From assembly GCF_900101595.1 (NCBI RefSeq), contig NZ_FMYY01000003.1, positions 471,658-535,657 on the forward strand: 64,000 nucleotides of DNA, in the 5' to 3' direction. The notes under the pieces were generated by a model. The model was not told the DNA's origin and did not search any database. It saw only the letters and a program-made list of their open reading frames with translations. The DNA is from Paenibacillus sp. cl123. GTDB lineage: Bacteria > Bacillota > Bacilli > Paenibacillales > NBRC-103111. A program made the translations under genes and the position numbers. Positions 1-6,887 of the stretch are shown piece after piece; the stretch's first letter is position 1, and every line of letters starts with the position of its first letter.

Positions 1-317
1 TGATCGGGCTGACCTGCAAAGAAACGCTCGATCATACCAATGGCGTGATCAAGCTCGCATTCCTGGGCTTCGGCCGGCAGGGAGAAACGGAGCTGGAATT
101 AATTCAAGGCTACCATGACGGCTTGCCCCAGGAAGGCAAGGTTCACCATGTAGCTTTTACGGTCGATGATATCGAAGAGGAATTCAAGCGTATCCAGGGG
201 TTAAGCCATGTGCGTCTCATCGATCAGGAAATCACGACTTTGCCCAATGGTTCCAGGTACTTTTTCTTCCATGGTCCGGACGGAGAATGGATCGAACTGT
301 TCCAGTCTACCCGGTAG
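1..317 (+). CDS. VOC (glyoxalase/dioxygenase superfamily) protein, 5' end missing
   Basis: The frame is open from base 3, so the gene starts left of the window; the GTG at 45 is internal. The visible part ends with two typical VOC elements: KVHHVAFTVDDIEEEFKRI (a metal-site His region, strand then helix) and NGSRYFFFHGPDGEWIELFQ (last strand with the usual metal-binding Glu). VOC proteins use paired beta-alpha-beta-beta-beta modules to bind a divalent metal for isomerase, dioxygenase or resistance functions; the substrate cannot be told from this fragment. It stops 9 bases before the next start. Confidence 0.75.
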   Translation, partial: IGLTCKETLDHTNGVIKLAFLGFGRQGETELELIQGYHDGLPQEGKVHHVAFTVDDIEEEFKRIQGLSHVRLIDQEITTLPNGSRYFFFHGPDGEWIELFQSTR

Positions 318-326
318 AGGATTAGC

Positions 327-527
327 ATGAAGACAGGAGCCGACAAACTATCCAAAGGGCAGCCCGTAAAAATCAATTGTTTGCAGTGCAAGCATTATTT
401 TGTTACATGGGACCCCCAGTTTCCAAGGGGCTGCCGGTCGTACGGGGTCAAAACAAGTCAGATGCCTTCAGCGCTGGTATATCGCTCATCCGGTCAGCCA
501 TGTCTGACCTTCGAAATGAAATCATAA
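327..527 (+). CDS. Small four-cysteine protein, probable metal binder
   Basis: 66 aa, ATG preceded by AGAGGATTAGC. Cysteines lie at 18, 21, 36 and 59, the first pair as CLQC, in a pattern that suggests a zinc or iron-sulfur site. The core HYFVTWDPQFPRGC followed by SYG..T..MPS matches a small conserved protein family I recall from Bacillales, sometimes carried in databases with an unproven uracil-DNA glycosylase label. Nothing here supports glycosylase activity. It sits 9 bases after the VOC gene and may be co-transcribed. Function unknown. Confidence 0.65.
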   Translation: MKTGADKLSKGQPVKINCLQCKHYFVTWDPQFPRGCRSYGVKTSQMPSALVYRSSGQPCLTFEMKS

Positions 528-565
528 GCGGCTTGGAGAGAGGCAGACTTATGAAAAGTAAGCCG

Positions 566-585
566 GGCCCCTGAGGAGAGGGGCC
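566..585 (+). terminator. Hairpin after the four-cysteine gene
   Basis: GGCCCCT (566-572) pairs with AGGGGCC (579-585). The stem is strong but there is no T-run after it, so it is at best a weak intrinsic terminator or an RNA stabilising stem. Confidence 0.3.
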
Positions 586-618
586 TTCGCCCATCCAGCC
601 GGCAGGGGGAATACCCGG

Positions 619-816
619 ATGTTATTCAACTTGCAGCAGAAAAAGCTGATACTTGAGCTTCTAAGGAAAGAAAAGCGCAAGCTGTTCTCCAAACATAAGG
701 GGGAGCTGCTGGACAAAACGATCGACGATTTGTCGCAAATGGTACGCAATGAACAAGTAAATGCCGCGGAACTCCGGGACAATGTGATCGACTGGCAGTC
801 GCATAAAAAACGCTAG
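619..816 (+). CDS. Small hypothetical protein, charged helical
   Basis: 65 aa. ATG 619 has AGGGGG nine bases upstream. The protein is largely helical and rich in Lys, Glu and Leu (LQQKKLILELLRKEKRKL), with no membrane segment or known motif. I do not recognise the family. It faces the 52-aa gene tail-to-tail. Confidence 0.55.
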   Translation: MLFNLQQKKLILELLRKEKRKLFSKHKGELLDKTIDDLSQMVRNEQVNAAELRDNVIDWQSHKKR

Positions 817-856
817 CCTATAGGGAGGCGGGAAAACCTCTCTTGAGAGCCTTCTT

Positions 857-1015
857 TTAAGTGCGGATCAGCTCCAGTCGTATCGCTTGTTCTTCTGTCA
901 AAATAAACTGCTCACCCGGGCTAATGGTATCTTCTTCATGCAGTCCGAACAACTGCATCAGTTCTAGCCATATGCCGCGCTCCATCGCTTCCTGGGCTGT
1001 AATCATAATTTTCAT
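857..1015 (-). CDS. Conserved 52-aa protein
   Basis: Reading down from the ATG at 1015-1013 gives 52 aa starting MKIMITAQEAMERGIWLELM and ending in a TAA at 859-857. GGAGGAGAAC lies just before the start, an excellent ribosome site. The style 'ITAQEAMERGIW..LM.LFG....D...PSEQFILTEEQA' resembles a small conserved Paenibacillus protein of unknown role (family recalled, not searched). Short and easy to miss in automated annotation. Confidence 0.6.
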   Translation of the reverse strand: MKIMITAQEAMERGIWLELMQLFGLHEEDTISPGEQFILTEEQAIRLELIRT

Positions 1016-1201
1016 CTAAGTTCTCCTCCAGACATTAGGTGATCTACTCCATGATTACACCAATTCGGAGCCGTTATACCAAGGGGCGGCCGAGAGTCAT
1101 GTCCGAATGCCTCTGTGAGACGGAACCTTTTCCTGGCAGCGCTCGTCTAACGGTTATCGTGCGCCTGTCTGTCGAACAGGCTAGAAGGAGGAACAGACCG
1201 A

Positions 1202-1474
1202 ATGAAGAGAATGTCAGCGCCATGCAGCAAATTGGGATCCTCGCTCGTGAGCCTGTGCCGCAGAACAAGCATAGCTGGTTTGCCGGGAGTTTCGGCTCTC
1301 TGGGTAGGGGCGGCGTTGGCATCCCCTTCCTATGCTTGTGCCTGTGAAGGCGCGCCGCCGCCTCAAGGGTGGTCACAGTGGCTATACCTTGTTCTCGGCA
1401 TAGTCATGGGGCTTGGCATGCTTGTCTACTCCGTTGGGCTTGCCGTCAAAGTTTGGCGCAGCCGCCCCTGCTAA
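1202..1474 (+). CDS. Small membrane or exported protein
   Basis: 90 aa; ATG 1202 with AAGGAGG ten bases upstream. There is a basic N-terminus, a first hydrophobic stretch around residues 24-43 (SIAGLPGVSALWVGAALASP), then a CAC motif, and a second hydrophobic stretch around 62-83 (YLVLGIVMGLGMLVYSVGLA) ending with RSRPC. It could be a two-pass membrane protein or have a cleaved signal plus one anchor. No family recognised. A short hairpin (GCCTGT...ACAGGC, around 1166-1183) lies just before its ribosome site. Confidence 0.5.
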   Translation: MKRMSAPCSKLGSSLVSLCRRTSIAGLPGVSALWVGAALASPSYACACEGAPPPQGWSQWLYLVLGIVMGLGMLVYSVGLAVKVWRSRPC

Positions 1475-1725
1475 CTCCCGGGCCTCGCTCTGACATAGTC
1501 CTGCAGGGTAACGGACGCTTGTAAGAATATGAAAGCCTGTTTTGAAAATATGTAAATATTCTCTTGGCTCCGACGGATGAAGCTGCTTGCAAGCAATACA
1601 GTAGAACATGTCAACGACCCCTCGCCCCTGGATTCAATTAATATCACAATATGTATGAAGGCGGGGGAATATGTCAGTTGTCGTCCGGAGAATGACTATT
1701 TGTCAGGAAAGGGGAACATCGCACC

Positions 1726-1941
1726 ATGGTATCCGGTCAAACCCAGGACTACAAGGAAAAATGGCTGCTAATCAAAGAAGCGTCGTCGGATTCGGCCGTC
1801 GAGTCGCTTGTGGGGGAGCTTATCGAGGAGCTTGAACGTCTCGCGGGAGAGAATAAACGGCTGAAGACGGCGCTGCTTAAGGCGACGACGGCGCAGAAGC
1901 CGACGATGTCCACGAAACTAAGCGAGGCTTTGCGAGAGTAA
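1726..1941 (+). CDS. Small coiled-coil hypothetical protein
   Basis: 71 aa; ATG 1726 with AAAGGGG eleven bases upstream. The middle (VGELIEELERLAGENKRLKTAL) has heptad leucines typical of a short coiled coil, followed by a basic Thr/Lys tail. No enzyme motif. An overlapping frame from 1577 lacks a ribosome site and is not favoured. Function unknown. Confidence 0.5.
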   Translation: MVSGQTQDYKEKWLLIKEASSDSAVESLVGELIEELERLAGENKRLKTALLKATTAQKPTMSTKLSEALRE

Positions 1942-2065
1942 GAGGAAGGAAATGGACGGAACTATTAGAACACGGGTCACTGCAAACGGCCGATTTGGCT
2001 GGATGCGGGGCCCATTTGTGTGAAAAAAGTCTGTCATACAAATGTAATATATTCGCCATCAGACT

Positions 2066-2098
2066 TTGACATATTCTGCAAGGCGCCCATGCTATGAT
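2066..2098 (+). promoter_or_regulatory. Promoter of the acidic-protein gene, extended -10
   Basis: TATGAT at 2093-2098 is preceded by TGC, giving an extended -10 (TGCTATGAT). TTGACA stands at 2066-2071, but the 21-base gap is too long for a standard -35, so the extended -10 probably carries the activity. Transcription would start about 40 bases before the gene at 2144. Confidence 0.5.
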
Positions 2099-2143
2099 AA
2101 GGACACGCTTAGGGAACCTAAGTGAACCTTGGGAGGGATCGAC

Positions 2144-2329
2144 ATGGGAGAAGAAGAACAAGTAGTACTGTCTAATGAGGAAAATGTGGAGGAAGCAGCC
2201 GCCGCAGAAGAATCGGAAGATGTGATTTCTGAAGAATTGGAAACGGTTTCAGAAGAATCGGCTGAGCTTGAAGTGGCAGCCGGGGAAGAAGCAGAAGAGG
2301 AAGCCTCCGAAGCTCAAGAGACAGATTAG
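2144..2329 (+). CDS. Extremely acidic 61-aa protein
   Basis: The start is ATG 2144, placed by GGGAGG at 2131-2136; the TTG at 2129 overlaps the ribosome site. The 61-aa product has 24 Glu and 2 Asp and no Lys, Arg or His, with Ala, Ser and Val making up most of the rest, so it is probably disordered or helical and strongly negative. It has its own promoter and a very strong terminator, i.e. a single-gene transcript. No homologue recognised; a protein-interaction or nucleic-acid-mimic role is only a guess. Confidence 0.65.
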   Translation: MGEEEQVVLSNEENVEEAAAAEESEDVISEELETVSEESAELEVAAGEEAEEEASEAQETD

Positions 2330-2370
2330 CAGCCTCCCGAATCCCTTCTTCCAACATTTTTAACGGACCC

Positions 2371-2411
2371 AGGACCTGTTCATTGTCATGAGCAGGTCCT
2401 TTTACTTTTAC
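2371..2411 (+). terminator. Strong rho-independent terminator
   Basis: A 12-bp stem (2372-2383 with 2388-2399, one G-T pair), a 4-base loop and then TTTTACTTTTA. It ends the acidic-protein transcript and also lies just past the 3' end of the oppositely oriented sda gene. Confidence 0.9.
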
Positions 2412-2419
2412 GCGTCAGC

Positions 2420-2575
2420 TTACTCGTTGCTGTCTTGCATCAGCATGGCCTGCTTTTCCGGGCTGATCAATCCCCTCAAAATAATTTCCTCTTGCAGGAC
2501 TCGGATAAACTCCTTGTCCAATCCATATTTGACGGCGTCTATGTAGGTTTGAACCAGCAAGTCGTCATTGAGCAT
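2420..2575 (-). CDS. sda: Sda-type sporulation histidine kinase inhibitor
   Basis: 51 aa from ATG 2575: MLNDDLLVQTYIDAVKYGL, then DKEFIRVLQEEIILRGL. This lines up with B. subtilis Sda (LSDELLIESYFKATEMNL..DFIELIENEIKRRSL), the two-helix hairpin that binds the dimerisation domain of sporulation kinases and blocks phosphorelay entry when DNA replication is perturbed. The C-terminal tail is a little longer than in B. subtilis. An in-frame TTG at 2581 would add MK and gives a start closer to the family's. A 7-codon upstream frame (ATG AGC ... TGA) overlaps the start and could couple translation. No clear DnaA boxes were seen upstream. Confidence 0.8.
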   Translation of the reverse strand: MLNDDLLVQTYIDAVKYGLDKEFIRVLQEEIILRGLISPEKQAMLMQDSNE

Positions 2576-2747
2576 TTTCAACGCTCATCACTTCGCTTTC
2601 TACTAGTTTCTCTGATCTTACGACGAAATTGTTAGGACTTTACGCCTGCAATTATTAAGGATCTATTAGATTGCCTGTGTTGAAGTCTAAGCTTGTTTAT
2701 TGCGAATATATATGGGGAGAAGGAACGCGGAAACGGAGGGAAAGCCC

Positions 2748-2978
2748 ATGAAACGTAAAACGGCCGCTTGGGCAGGCGTAGGCTTGTTCGGAGTATTGAT
2801 GGTCGCCATTGCCGGCGTTTTATACACGCAGATGAATCAGCTCCTTTTCCCGGGGCTTGCTTTGATCGGAGGCATGTTTGTCGTATGCATGGGGCTGCTG
2901 TGGGTATCCGAGTATGAGGATGCGCCGGAGAAGGACAATGCTGGAGTTGTGAAGAGACGCCAAGAAGGAAGTCGTTGA
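2748..2978 (+). CDS. Two-pass small membrane protein
   Basis: 76 aa; ATG 2748 follows GGAGGG. Two hydrophobic segments, about residues 8-28 (AWAGVGLFGVLMVAIAGVLY) and 34-54 (FPGLALIGGMFVVCMGLLWV), are joined by a short loop; the C-terminus is charged (YEDAPEKD...KRRQEGSR). No family recognised. A longer reading from 2700 has no ribosome site. Confidence 0.6.
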   Translation: MKRKTAAWAGVGLFGVLMVAIAGVLYTQMNQLLFPGLALIGGMFVVCMGLLWVSEYEDAPEKDNAGVVKRRQEGSR

Positions 2979-2995
2979 TGTATGGGGCAATGAGA

Positions 2996-3021
2996 AAGCC
3001 CCTTCGGGCAGGAAGGGGCTT
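2996..3021. terminator. Hairpin between two convergent genes
   Basis: AAGCCCCTTC (2996-3005) pairs with GAAGGGGCTT (3012-3021). T-richness beyond the stem is poor on both sides, slightly better on the minus strand. It sits between genes converging from 2748 and 3559, so it may act on both. Confidence 0.45.
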
Positions 3022-3103
3022 AAGGAGTATCAGAGGTCGTCTGGTGTTCGACACCGAATGTTTCAGGAACAGGTTGTGCTTATGCTTATACTCCATGCAG
3101 GTG

Positions 3104-3559
3104 TTAGGGAGAAGGAATGATCTGCACGGTCGTATAGGCTTGCCAGTAATCTTCATAGGTAATAAAGGAGTCCTTCACGACGCCGTCTACTATAAATTGC
3201 CCTCCGCTGGTTAATGAGAGGCTGGAGAAGTTTACATAGTCCGGATACCCTTCGTATACTTGATCCACCGTTTTTAAGTACAGAGTTTGCGTGCGGAAGG
3301 GAGCCGGATTCGGGTCTCTGCTAGTGCTGGCAATCGGAACGGCGTCAAAGGTAGTTCCATCGATAGTAACCTCATATATGGAGCCGTATTCATTTTCATA
3401 CATAAAGAAGTCGCTCGTGTATGTACTGAATAGGGGGCCGTACAAAAAAACGGCTCTGTCGATTCGAAGAAGACTTGATTGCTCGGCACTGAAGACAGGG
3501 ACAACAGTCATCAAACACATCAACATAAGCAATCCTGCGGAAATAAGTATTCTTCTCAT
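3104..3559 (-). CDS. Secreted protein of unknown function
   Basis: 151 aa; ATG 3559 with GGGAGTGATTGG directly upstream. Residues 1-24 form a classical Sec signal peptide ending VPVFSA. The mature part (about 127 aa) is rich in Tyr, Ser, Thr and Asp and predicted to be beta-rich, with no cysteines or known motif. A perfect inverted repeat lies between promoter and ribosome site (3578-3594) and shares its core with the one before the peptide gene at 19654, suggesting a common repressor. Family not recognised. Confidence 0.7.
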   Translation of the reverse strand: MRRILISAGLLMLMCLMTVVPVFSAEQSSLLRIDRAVFLYGPLFSTYTSDFFMYENEYGSIYEVTIDGTTFDAVPIASTSRDPNPAPFRTQTLYLKTVDQVYEGYPDYVNFSSLSLTSGGQFIVDGVVKDSFITYEDYWQAYTTVQIIPSP

Positions 3560-3577
3560 CCAATCACTCCCAATTTT

Positions 3578-3594
3578 GGATACGGTACGTATCC
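3578..3594. promoter_or_regulatory. Operator-like inverted repeat GATAC-N5-GTATC
   Basis: GGATACG-GTA-CGTATCC, 7-base perfect arms, 19 bases upstream of the secreted-protein start and directly downstream of a possible -10 (TATGAT on the minus strand). The core GATAC-N5-GTATC also occurs at 19680-19694 in the same position relative to another promoter. Confidence 0.55.
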
Positions 3595-3781
3595 ATCATA
3601 AGCGAGTTGAGGGGAAAGAAATAGGTACTACCATACCATTTTTTGTAAGGTGGTCTGTGCTACAGCTTCCCGAGATGTTCGAGCGTTGCATGGATCAGAT
3701 GGATCAATAACTCTCACAAAGGTATTCTCATCTTTACAACCTGATATATAATGGTTGGAAATACCAATAAAGGATGTCAAT

Positions 3782-4318
3782 ATGAGAAACTTCATGGTTG
3801 GGATTGTCGTAGGAGCAGGAATTGCGAGTTTCGGCACGGTATATGCAAATGAAATCGTCAGTATCATAGGCAAAGAGGTTCAAGGCACCTTCCCGATCAC
3901 AGTAAATGGTCAGAGATTGGCGACTGACGCCGCTATCATCGACGGCACAAGTTACATCTCAGTGAGAGCAGCGGGAGAAGCATTGGATTTGGAAGTGAGT
4001 TTCGATCCAAAAACCGGAATCGACATGAAGAATACGATTGAAGCGATGGAGACAATTAGGGTGATTCTGCCTAACCAGAAAACAGATGCGCCTGTGCGGT
4101 CGCTTGAAGAACTAGAACGGCTGATTGGGGATGAAAAAAGATCTATCGAGAGCCAGATGGAGATTATGGAATTTATCAAGAGGAGTCTTAACGACCTATA
4201 CGCAGACAAGAAATCAGTCGAACAAGCCATCAACATTTATAAGGATCAGATTGCTGCCGCGGAGCAGCGGTTGGCTGATCTGGAGCGCCGGAAGACAGAA
4301 TTGGAAGGTGGAAAATGA
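3782..4318 (+). CDS. Secreted 'stalk'-domain protein with coiled coil
   Basis: 178 aa from ATG 3782 (AAAGGATG upstream; the ATG at 3755 has no ribosome site). Signal peptide 1-23 ends TVYA. Residues about 35-85 (VNGQRLATDAAIIDGTSYIS, VRAAGEALDLEVSFD) match the small beta-rich repeat known from the N-terminal domain of copper amine oxidases and common as a surface 'stalk' domain in Paenibacillus. The remainder (about 110-178) is a long charged coiled coil. No catalytic part; likely a surface or scaffold protein. Similar stalk domains occur at 12894 and 35731. Confidence 0.7.
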   Translation: MRNFMVGIVVGAGIASFGTVYANEIVSIIGKEVQGTFPITVNGQRLATDAAIIDGTSYISVRAAGEALDLEVSFDPKTGIDMKNTIEAMETIRVILPNQKTDAPVRSLEELERLIGDEKRSIESQMEIMEFIKRSLNDLYADKKSVEQAINIYKDQIAAAEQRLADLERRKTELEGGK

Positions 4319-4572
4319 GTTTCATTTCGTTGAGAGATAGAAACACTTTATAGCTGTTATGGTATTCATTTTGCCGATAATCGAAATATGGTTAATCGGC
4401 AACAAGATCGGGGAGCATTATATTCAATAGGCCGCGTGAAAAAAGTCTTATCTTTCAATGGATTTATTCTTACTTTGCTTAACAGCGGACGCTTTCGGAA
4501 AATGTTTAATTCGGAGAAGTTAGGATAACCATTCGCGCCCAATGACGGAAGGACTATGTTGAGAGGCTTGGG
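4319..4572. other. Gene-free stretch
   Basis: No credible gene. The only structure is an 8-base inverted repeat, TTGCCGAT (about 4373-4380) against ATCGGCAA (about 4395-4402), which could act as a weak terminator for the stalk gene although no T-run follows. Confidence 0.4.
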
Positions 4573-4607
4573 GAAAAAGAAAAGAAGCCTTATGTATCAA
4601 GGCTTCT
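4573..4607 (-). terminator. Terminator of the tRNA-Val transcript
   Basis: AGAAGCCTT (4583-4591) pairs with AAGGCTTCT (4599-4607); read on the minus strand the stem is followed by a T-rich tail (complement of 4571-4582). It begins 7 bases past the 3' end of the tRNA. Confidence 0.85.
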
Positions 4608-4613
4608 CGGTTA

Positions 4614-4686
4614 TGACCTGTAGTGGGCTCGAACCACTGACCCCCACCCTGTCAAGATGGTGCTCTCCCAGCTGAGCTAACAAGTC
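4614..4686 (-). tRNA. tRNA-Val (anticodon GAC)
   Basis: 73 nt with no encoded CCA. The acceptor stem GACTTGT/ACAGGTC has one G-T pair and discriminator A; D arm AGCTCAGCTGGGAGAGC; the anticodon loop TTGACAG on a CCATC/GGTGG stem gives anticodon GAC; T arm GTGGTTCGAGCCCAC. All four arms close. It is a single tRNA with its own promoter and terminator. Confidence 0.95.
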
Positions 4687-4742
4687 ATATTGATATTCCA
4701 CTTCTTATCGAATTCTCATAATAAGTTAAGAAGGTATTTATA

Positions 4743-4771
4743 ATATTAGCAAGAACCTAAAAAAATGTCAA
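4743..4771 (-). promoter_or_regulatory. Promoter of tRNA-Val
   Basis: On the minus strand TTGACA (4771-4766), a 17-base spacer, and TAATAT (4748-4743) preceded by TGC, so both a consensus -35 and an extended -10. Predicted start is about 50 bases before the tRNA. Confidence 0.8.
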
Positions 4772-4883
4772 GGATAACTTCCTAGAAAAGACAATAAAAA
4801 AGCTATTGATAGCCTATACACTCAAGCAGCTGCAACGCGAATATAGGGAGGGTGCCTGTGATATCATGTCCTTACCGCTAGAC

Positions 4884-4975
4884 GTCCGGTGAACAAGAGG
4901 CCGGAGAGCCGATTGGGAGTTGAAACAGCGAGTGGAAGCGCCAATCGGCCGCAGGCCGCGCTTTGTTCACCGGAC
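4884..4975. repeat. 92-nt imperfect palindrome
   Basis: GTCCGGTGAACAA (4884-4896) is the exact inverse of TTGTTCACCGGAC (4963-4975), and an inner GCCGATTGG (4908-4916) pairs with CCAATCGGC (4941-4949). The whole would fold into a long two-part hairpin. No open frame. It could be a small RNA, a repetitive extragenic palindrome or a mobile miniature element; only one copy was noticed in this window. Confidence 0.5.
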
Positions 4976-5006
4976 TTCTAAATCCATTCCAATTGGACAC
5001 AAAGCC

Positions 5007-5029
5007 CTGGCCACACGCCAGTTTTTTTT
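5007..5029 (+). terminator. Hairpin plus T8
   Basis: CTGGC-CACAC-GCCAG (5007-5021) followed by eight T. It has the form of a plus-strand terminator, yet no gene is seen directly upstream except the 92-nt palindrome, which hints that the palindrome is transcribed. Confidence 0.65.
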
Positions 5030-5118
5030 CATGCTTTTCCTTGCTATCCGAATTCATGAAAAATCAAACTCAACCGATATAAAAATATAAGACATCATTT
5101 CGGTTGGCGGTGCAGGGG

Positions 5119-5217
5119 ATGGAGAACAGTTTCGGATTCGGTTTTGTCGTGGGAGCATTTGTGAGTATTGTATTATGGATATCGTTGATCGGCTGGATAC
5201 AGCTGTTGCTGAAGTAA
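5119..5217 (+). CDS. Possible 32-aa single-pass membrane peptide
   Basis: ATG 5119 to TAA 5217 encodes 32 aa: MENSFGFG, then a continuous hydrophobic span to about residue 30, ending LLLK. The composition (G, V, I, L, W with one closing Lys) is that of a single transmembrane helix. AGGGG abuts the ATG, so the better-placed ribosome signal is a weak GGCGG eight bases upstream; a GTG at 5110 in frame is the alternative. Similar small peptides stabilise oxidases, transporters or proteases. Family not recognised and expression unproven. Confidence 0.4.
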   Translation: MENSFGFGFVVGAFVSIVLWISLIGWIQLLLK

Positions 5218-5378
5218 AGCGGCTAATGAGCCGTCGTACATCTACACGTGGAATAAATCAGCATTGGCATGACATGTCCATCAGATGCCCTTGATGCACG
5301 CATAGGTTCCTCCCTCTCATCTATGATATAATCAATCCATGAAGATAGGCGATGCAGATCAGATAGGAGATGACCCGG

Positions 5379-6323
5379 ATGAAGGATTGGCGGTGGACCA
5401 TGCAGCAGCAATCTCCGGATGCGAATGAAGAAGACCAGCAAGCAGAAGAGAAACTGGATTGGGGAGAGCAGGAATACGGAACTCACCGGTATCATGTGCG
5501 CAGATTAGTGGAGGACTCGATCGCGCTGCTTCCTCTGCCGGAGAAAGCTGTGGTACTGGGGGCAGGCAATCACGGCGATGTCGACCTGCCGGGGATGGCC
5601 AAATATTTTCAGCAGGTGACGGTGCTGGATACGGAAGACAACATGCTGGAGGAATGGCTGGAGGCGGGAGGGGGAGCTGTTCGGAATCGCGTACGTTCGC
5701 TCTCGCGGGTAGACTACACATGCCTGGATCAAATTTCGTTCTATGAGAAGTTTGAGGAGCTGCTGCTGAGCGAAGCGTCCGCAGCAGAGATTGCCGCTTT
5801 TATTCGGGATGCGGGATTCCAGGTACATGGTCACGAAGCTGTGCCTCATTTGAAAAAATCGTTTTCTTATGTCGTCTCCTCGGGCGTGCATACCCAGTTA
5901 TTTTATCCGGATGCGCTGCTGCAGTTTCATAGCTATATGGGACGGTACGCAGAGACGGATGTCCGGCAAATTTTGGAGGCTCTGGCGTATTTGCGGAATT
6001 CGCTTGTTACAGACTACAACAAACTGCTGCTTTCGCTGCTTAAGCCGGCCGGCCGGTTGGCTGTGTGGACCGATGTCATCGTGCTTGATGCGGAGAAGAG
6101 CTGGATTGCGGAGGAGTTGTATGAAAACAAGACGGACGCGGAGAGGACAAGCTTTTTGTTCGAGGCGTTCGGCAAATATGGGATGGAGGCCGCCGTGCTG
6201 GGGCTGAAGGATCTGTATGATAAAATAAAACCCGATCAGCAGCTGTTTCGCAGCTGGATCGGGCAAGCGGATTCGGGCAAACGATATTTGAGCGTCGGCC
6301 TCTCAGGCCAAGCACGCGGTTAG
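5379..6323 (+). CDS. SAM-dependent methyltransferase-like protein
   Basis: 314 aa from ATG 5379, chosen because TAGGAG at 5364-5369 is correctly spaced for it and too close to the ATG at 5370. Residues about 57-85 (AVVLGAGNHGDVDLPGMAKYF then VTVLDTE) have the look of a Rossmann motif I with an acidic end to strand 2, as in class I methyltransferases, although the GNHGD glycine pattern is loose. No clear catalytic motif IV. Its last 21 bases overlap the convergent PilZ gene. Substrate unknown. Confidence 0.6.
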   Translation: MKDWRWTMQQQSPDANEEDQQAEEKLDWGEQEYGTHRYHVRRLVEDSIALLPLPEKAVVLGAGNHGDVDLPGMAKYFQQVTVLDTEDNMLEEWLEAGGGAVRNRVRSLSRVDYTCLDQISFYEKFEELLLSEASAAEIAAFIRDAGFQVHGHEAVPHLKKSFSYVVSSGVHTQLFYPDALLQFHSYMGRYAETDVRQILEALAYLRNSLVTDYNKLLLSLLKPAGRLAVWTDVIVLDAEKSWIAEELYENKTDAERTSFLFEAFGKYGMEAAVLGLKDLYDKIKPDQQLFRSWIGQADSGKRYLSVGLSGQARG

Positions 6324-6749
6324 AGGGAAAAACCTCGCCGCTTCCTCCGGCGTTAGAAAGCTGCAGCTGGTCATCGGCGTTACCTTGCGAAGTCTGATGG
6401 CCAGTTGGTTCAAAGTTCCGGCCAGATCGGCCGTGTCGGTGTCGTCGAGCGAAAATTGAAGGCTGTACTCGCAGTGACCGGGCTCCGGCAGCGAGGAGCG
6501 AACGATGACGCCGTAAGGACGAAGCTCCTTGCCCATACATAGAAATTTAAGCTCAGCCAGCAAATTATGATCATCCGGAAGAGGCGCATGCGTATAGAAG
6601 CGGGCGCCTCCTGCGCTTATGTCGATAATAGCGGCCTTGTGCAGCTTCGGATGTTGATCTATGTGATCGGTTCCTATAATTTTCAAGTCGGCGCCTAATG
6701 GCTGCGGCAAGTTAATGCGAAAAAAACTTCTTTTGTTATCCAAGCTCAT
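6303..6749 (-). CDS. PilZ-domain protein, probable c-di-GMP receptor
   Basis: 148 aa; ATG 6749 with GAGGTTGTCTAC upstream. The N-terminus has KRSFFRINLP, an RxxxR-type c-di-GMP-binding stretch, and residues about 42-51 give IDISAGGARF, the (D/N)xSxxG motif of PilZ domains. A C-terminal helix-rich tail follows. PilZ proteins bind cyclic di-GMP and alter motility or exopolysaccharide. A GGDEF-kinase fusion capable in principle of making the messenger is encoded 3 kb away (9690-11324), but no operon links them. Confidence 0.8.
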   Translation of the reverse strand: MSLDNKRSFFRINLPQPLGADLKIIGTDHIDQHPKLHKAAIIDISAGGARFYTHAPLPDDHNLLAELKFLCMGKELRPYGVIVRSSLPEPGHCEYSLQFSLDDTDTADLAGTLNQLAIRLRKVTPMTSCSFLTPEEAARFFPLTACLA

Positions 6750-6862
6750 GTAGACAACCTCTGCATCTAAATGTTAGGAAAGAGTGAAGCTCGCGTTGCT
6801 CATGTCTACTATAGCGTAATTGCTTCCGTAAGGCAATCGAAATCGGCTGCTTGGCCGGACAT

Positions 6863-6887
6863 GCTAAAGCCGCTCTAGTAGAGCGGC
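6863..6887 (-). terminator. Hairpin spanning the stop codon of the 75-aa gene
   Basis: GCCGCTCT-AGT-AGAGCGGC (6869-6887), an 8-bp stem whose loop contains part of the TAG stop (6877-6875) of the minus-strand gene. The following tail is only TTTAGC, so termination would be inefficient. Confidence 0.45.

Noticed and set aside
1080..1200. Possible riboswitch before the 90-aa membrane protein
   Set aside because: Compared by eye with c-di-GMP, c-di-AMP, guanidine, fluoride, ZTP, THF and NiCo consensus patterns; only a simple GCCTGT/ACAGGC hairpin was found.
1577..1771. 64-aa frame overlapping the coiled-coil gene
   Set aside because: No ribosome site and implausible composition; 1726-1941 is better supported.
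3240..3260. Third GATAC-N5-GTAT site inside the secreted-protein gene
   Set aside because: One arm is imperfect (GTATA) and it is inside the coding frame, so it is probably chance.
4614..4686. tRNA-Asp reading of the tRNA
   Set aside because: The loop is TTGACAG, which places GAC at positions 34-36, so it is valine; GTC is not in the anticodon position.
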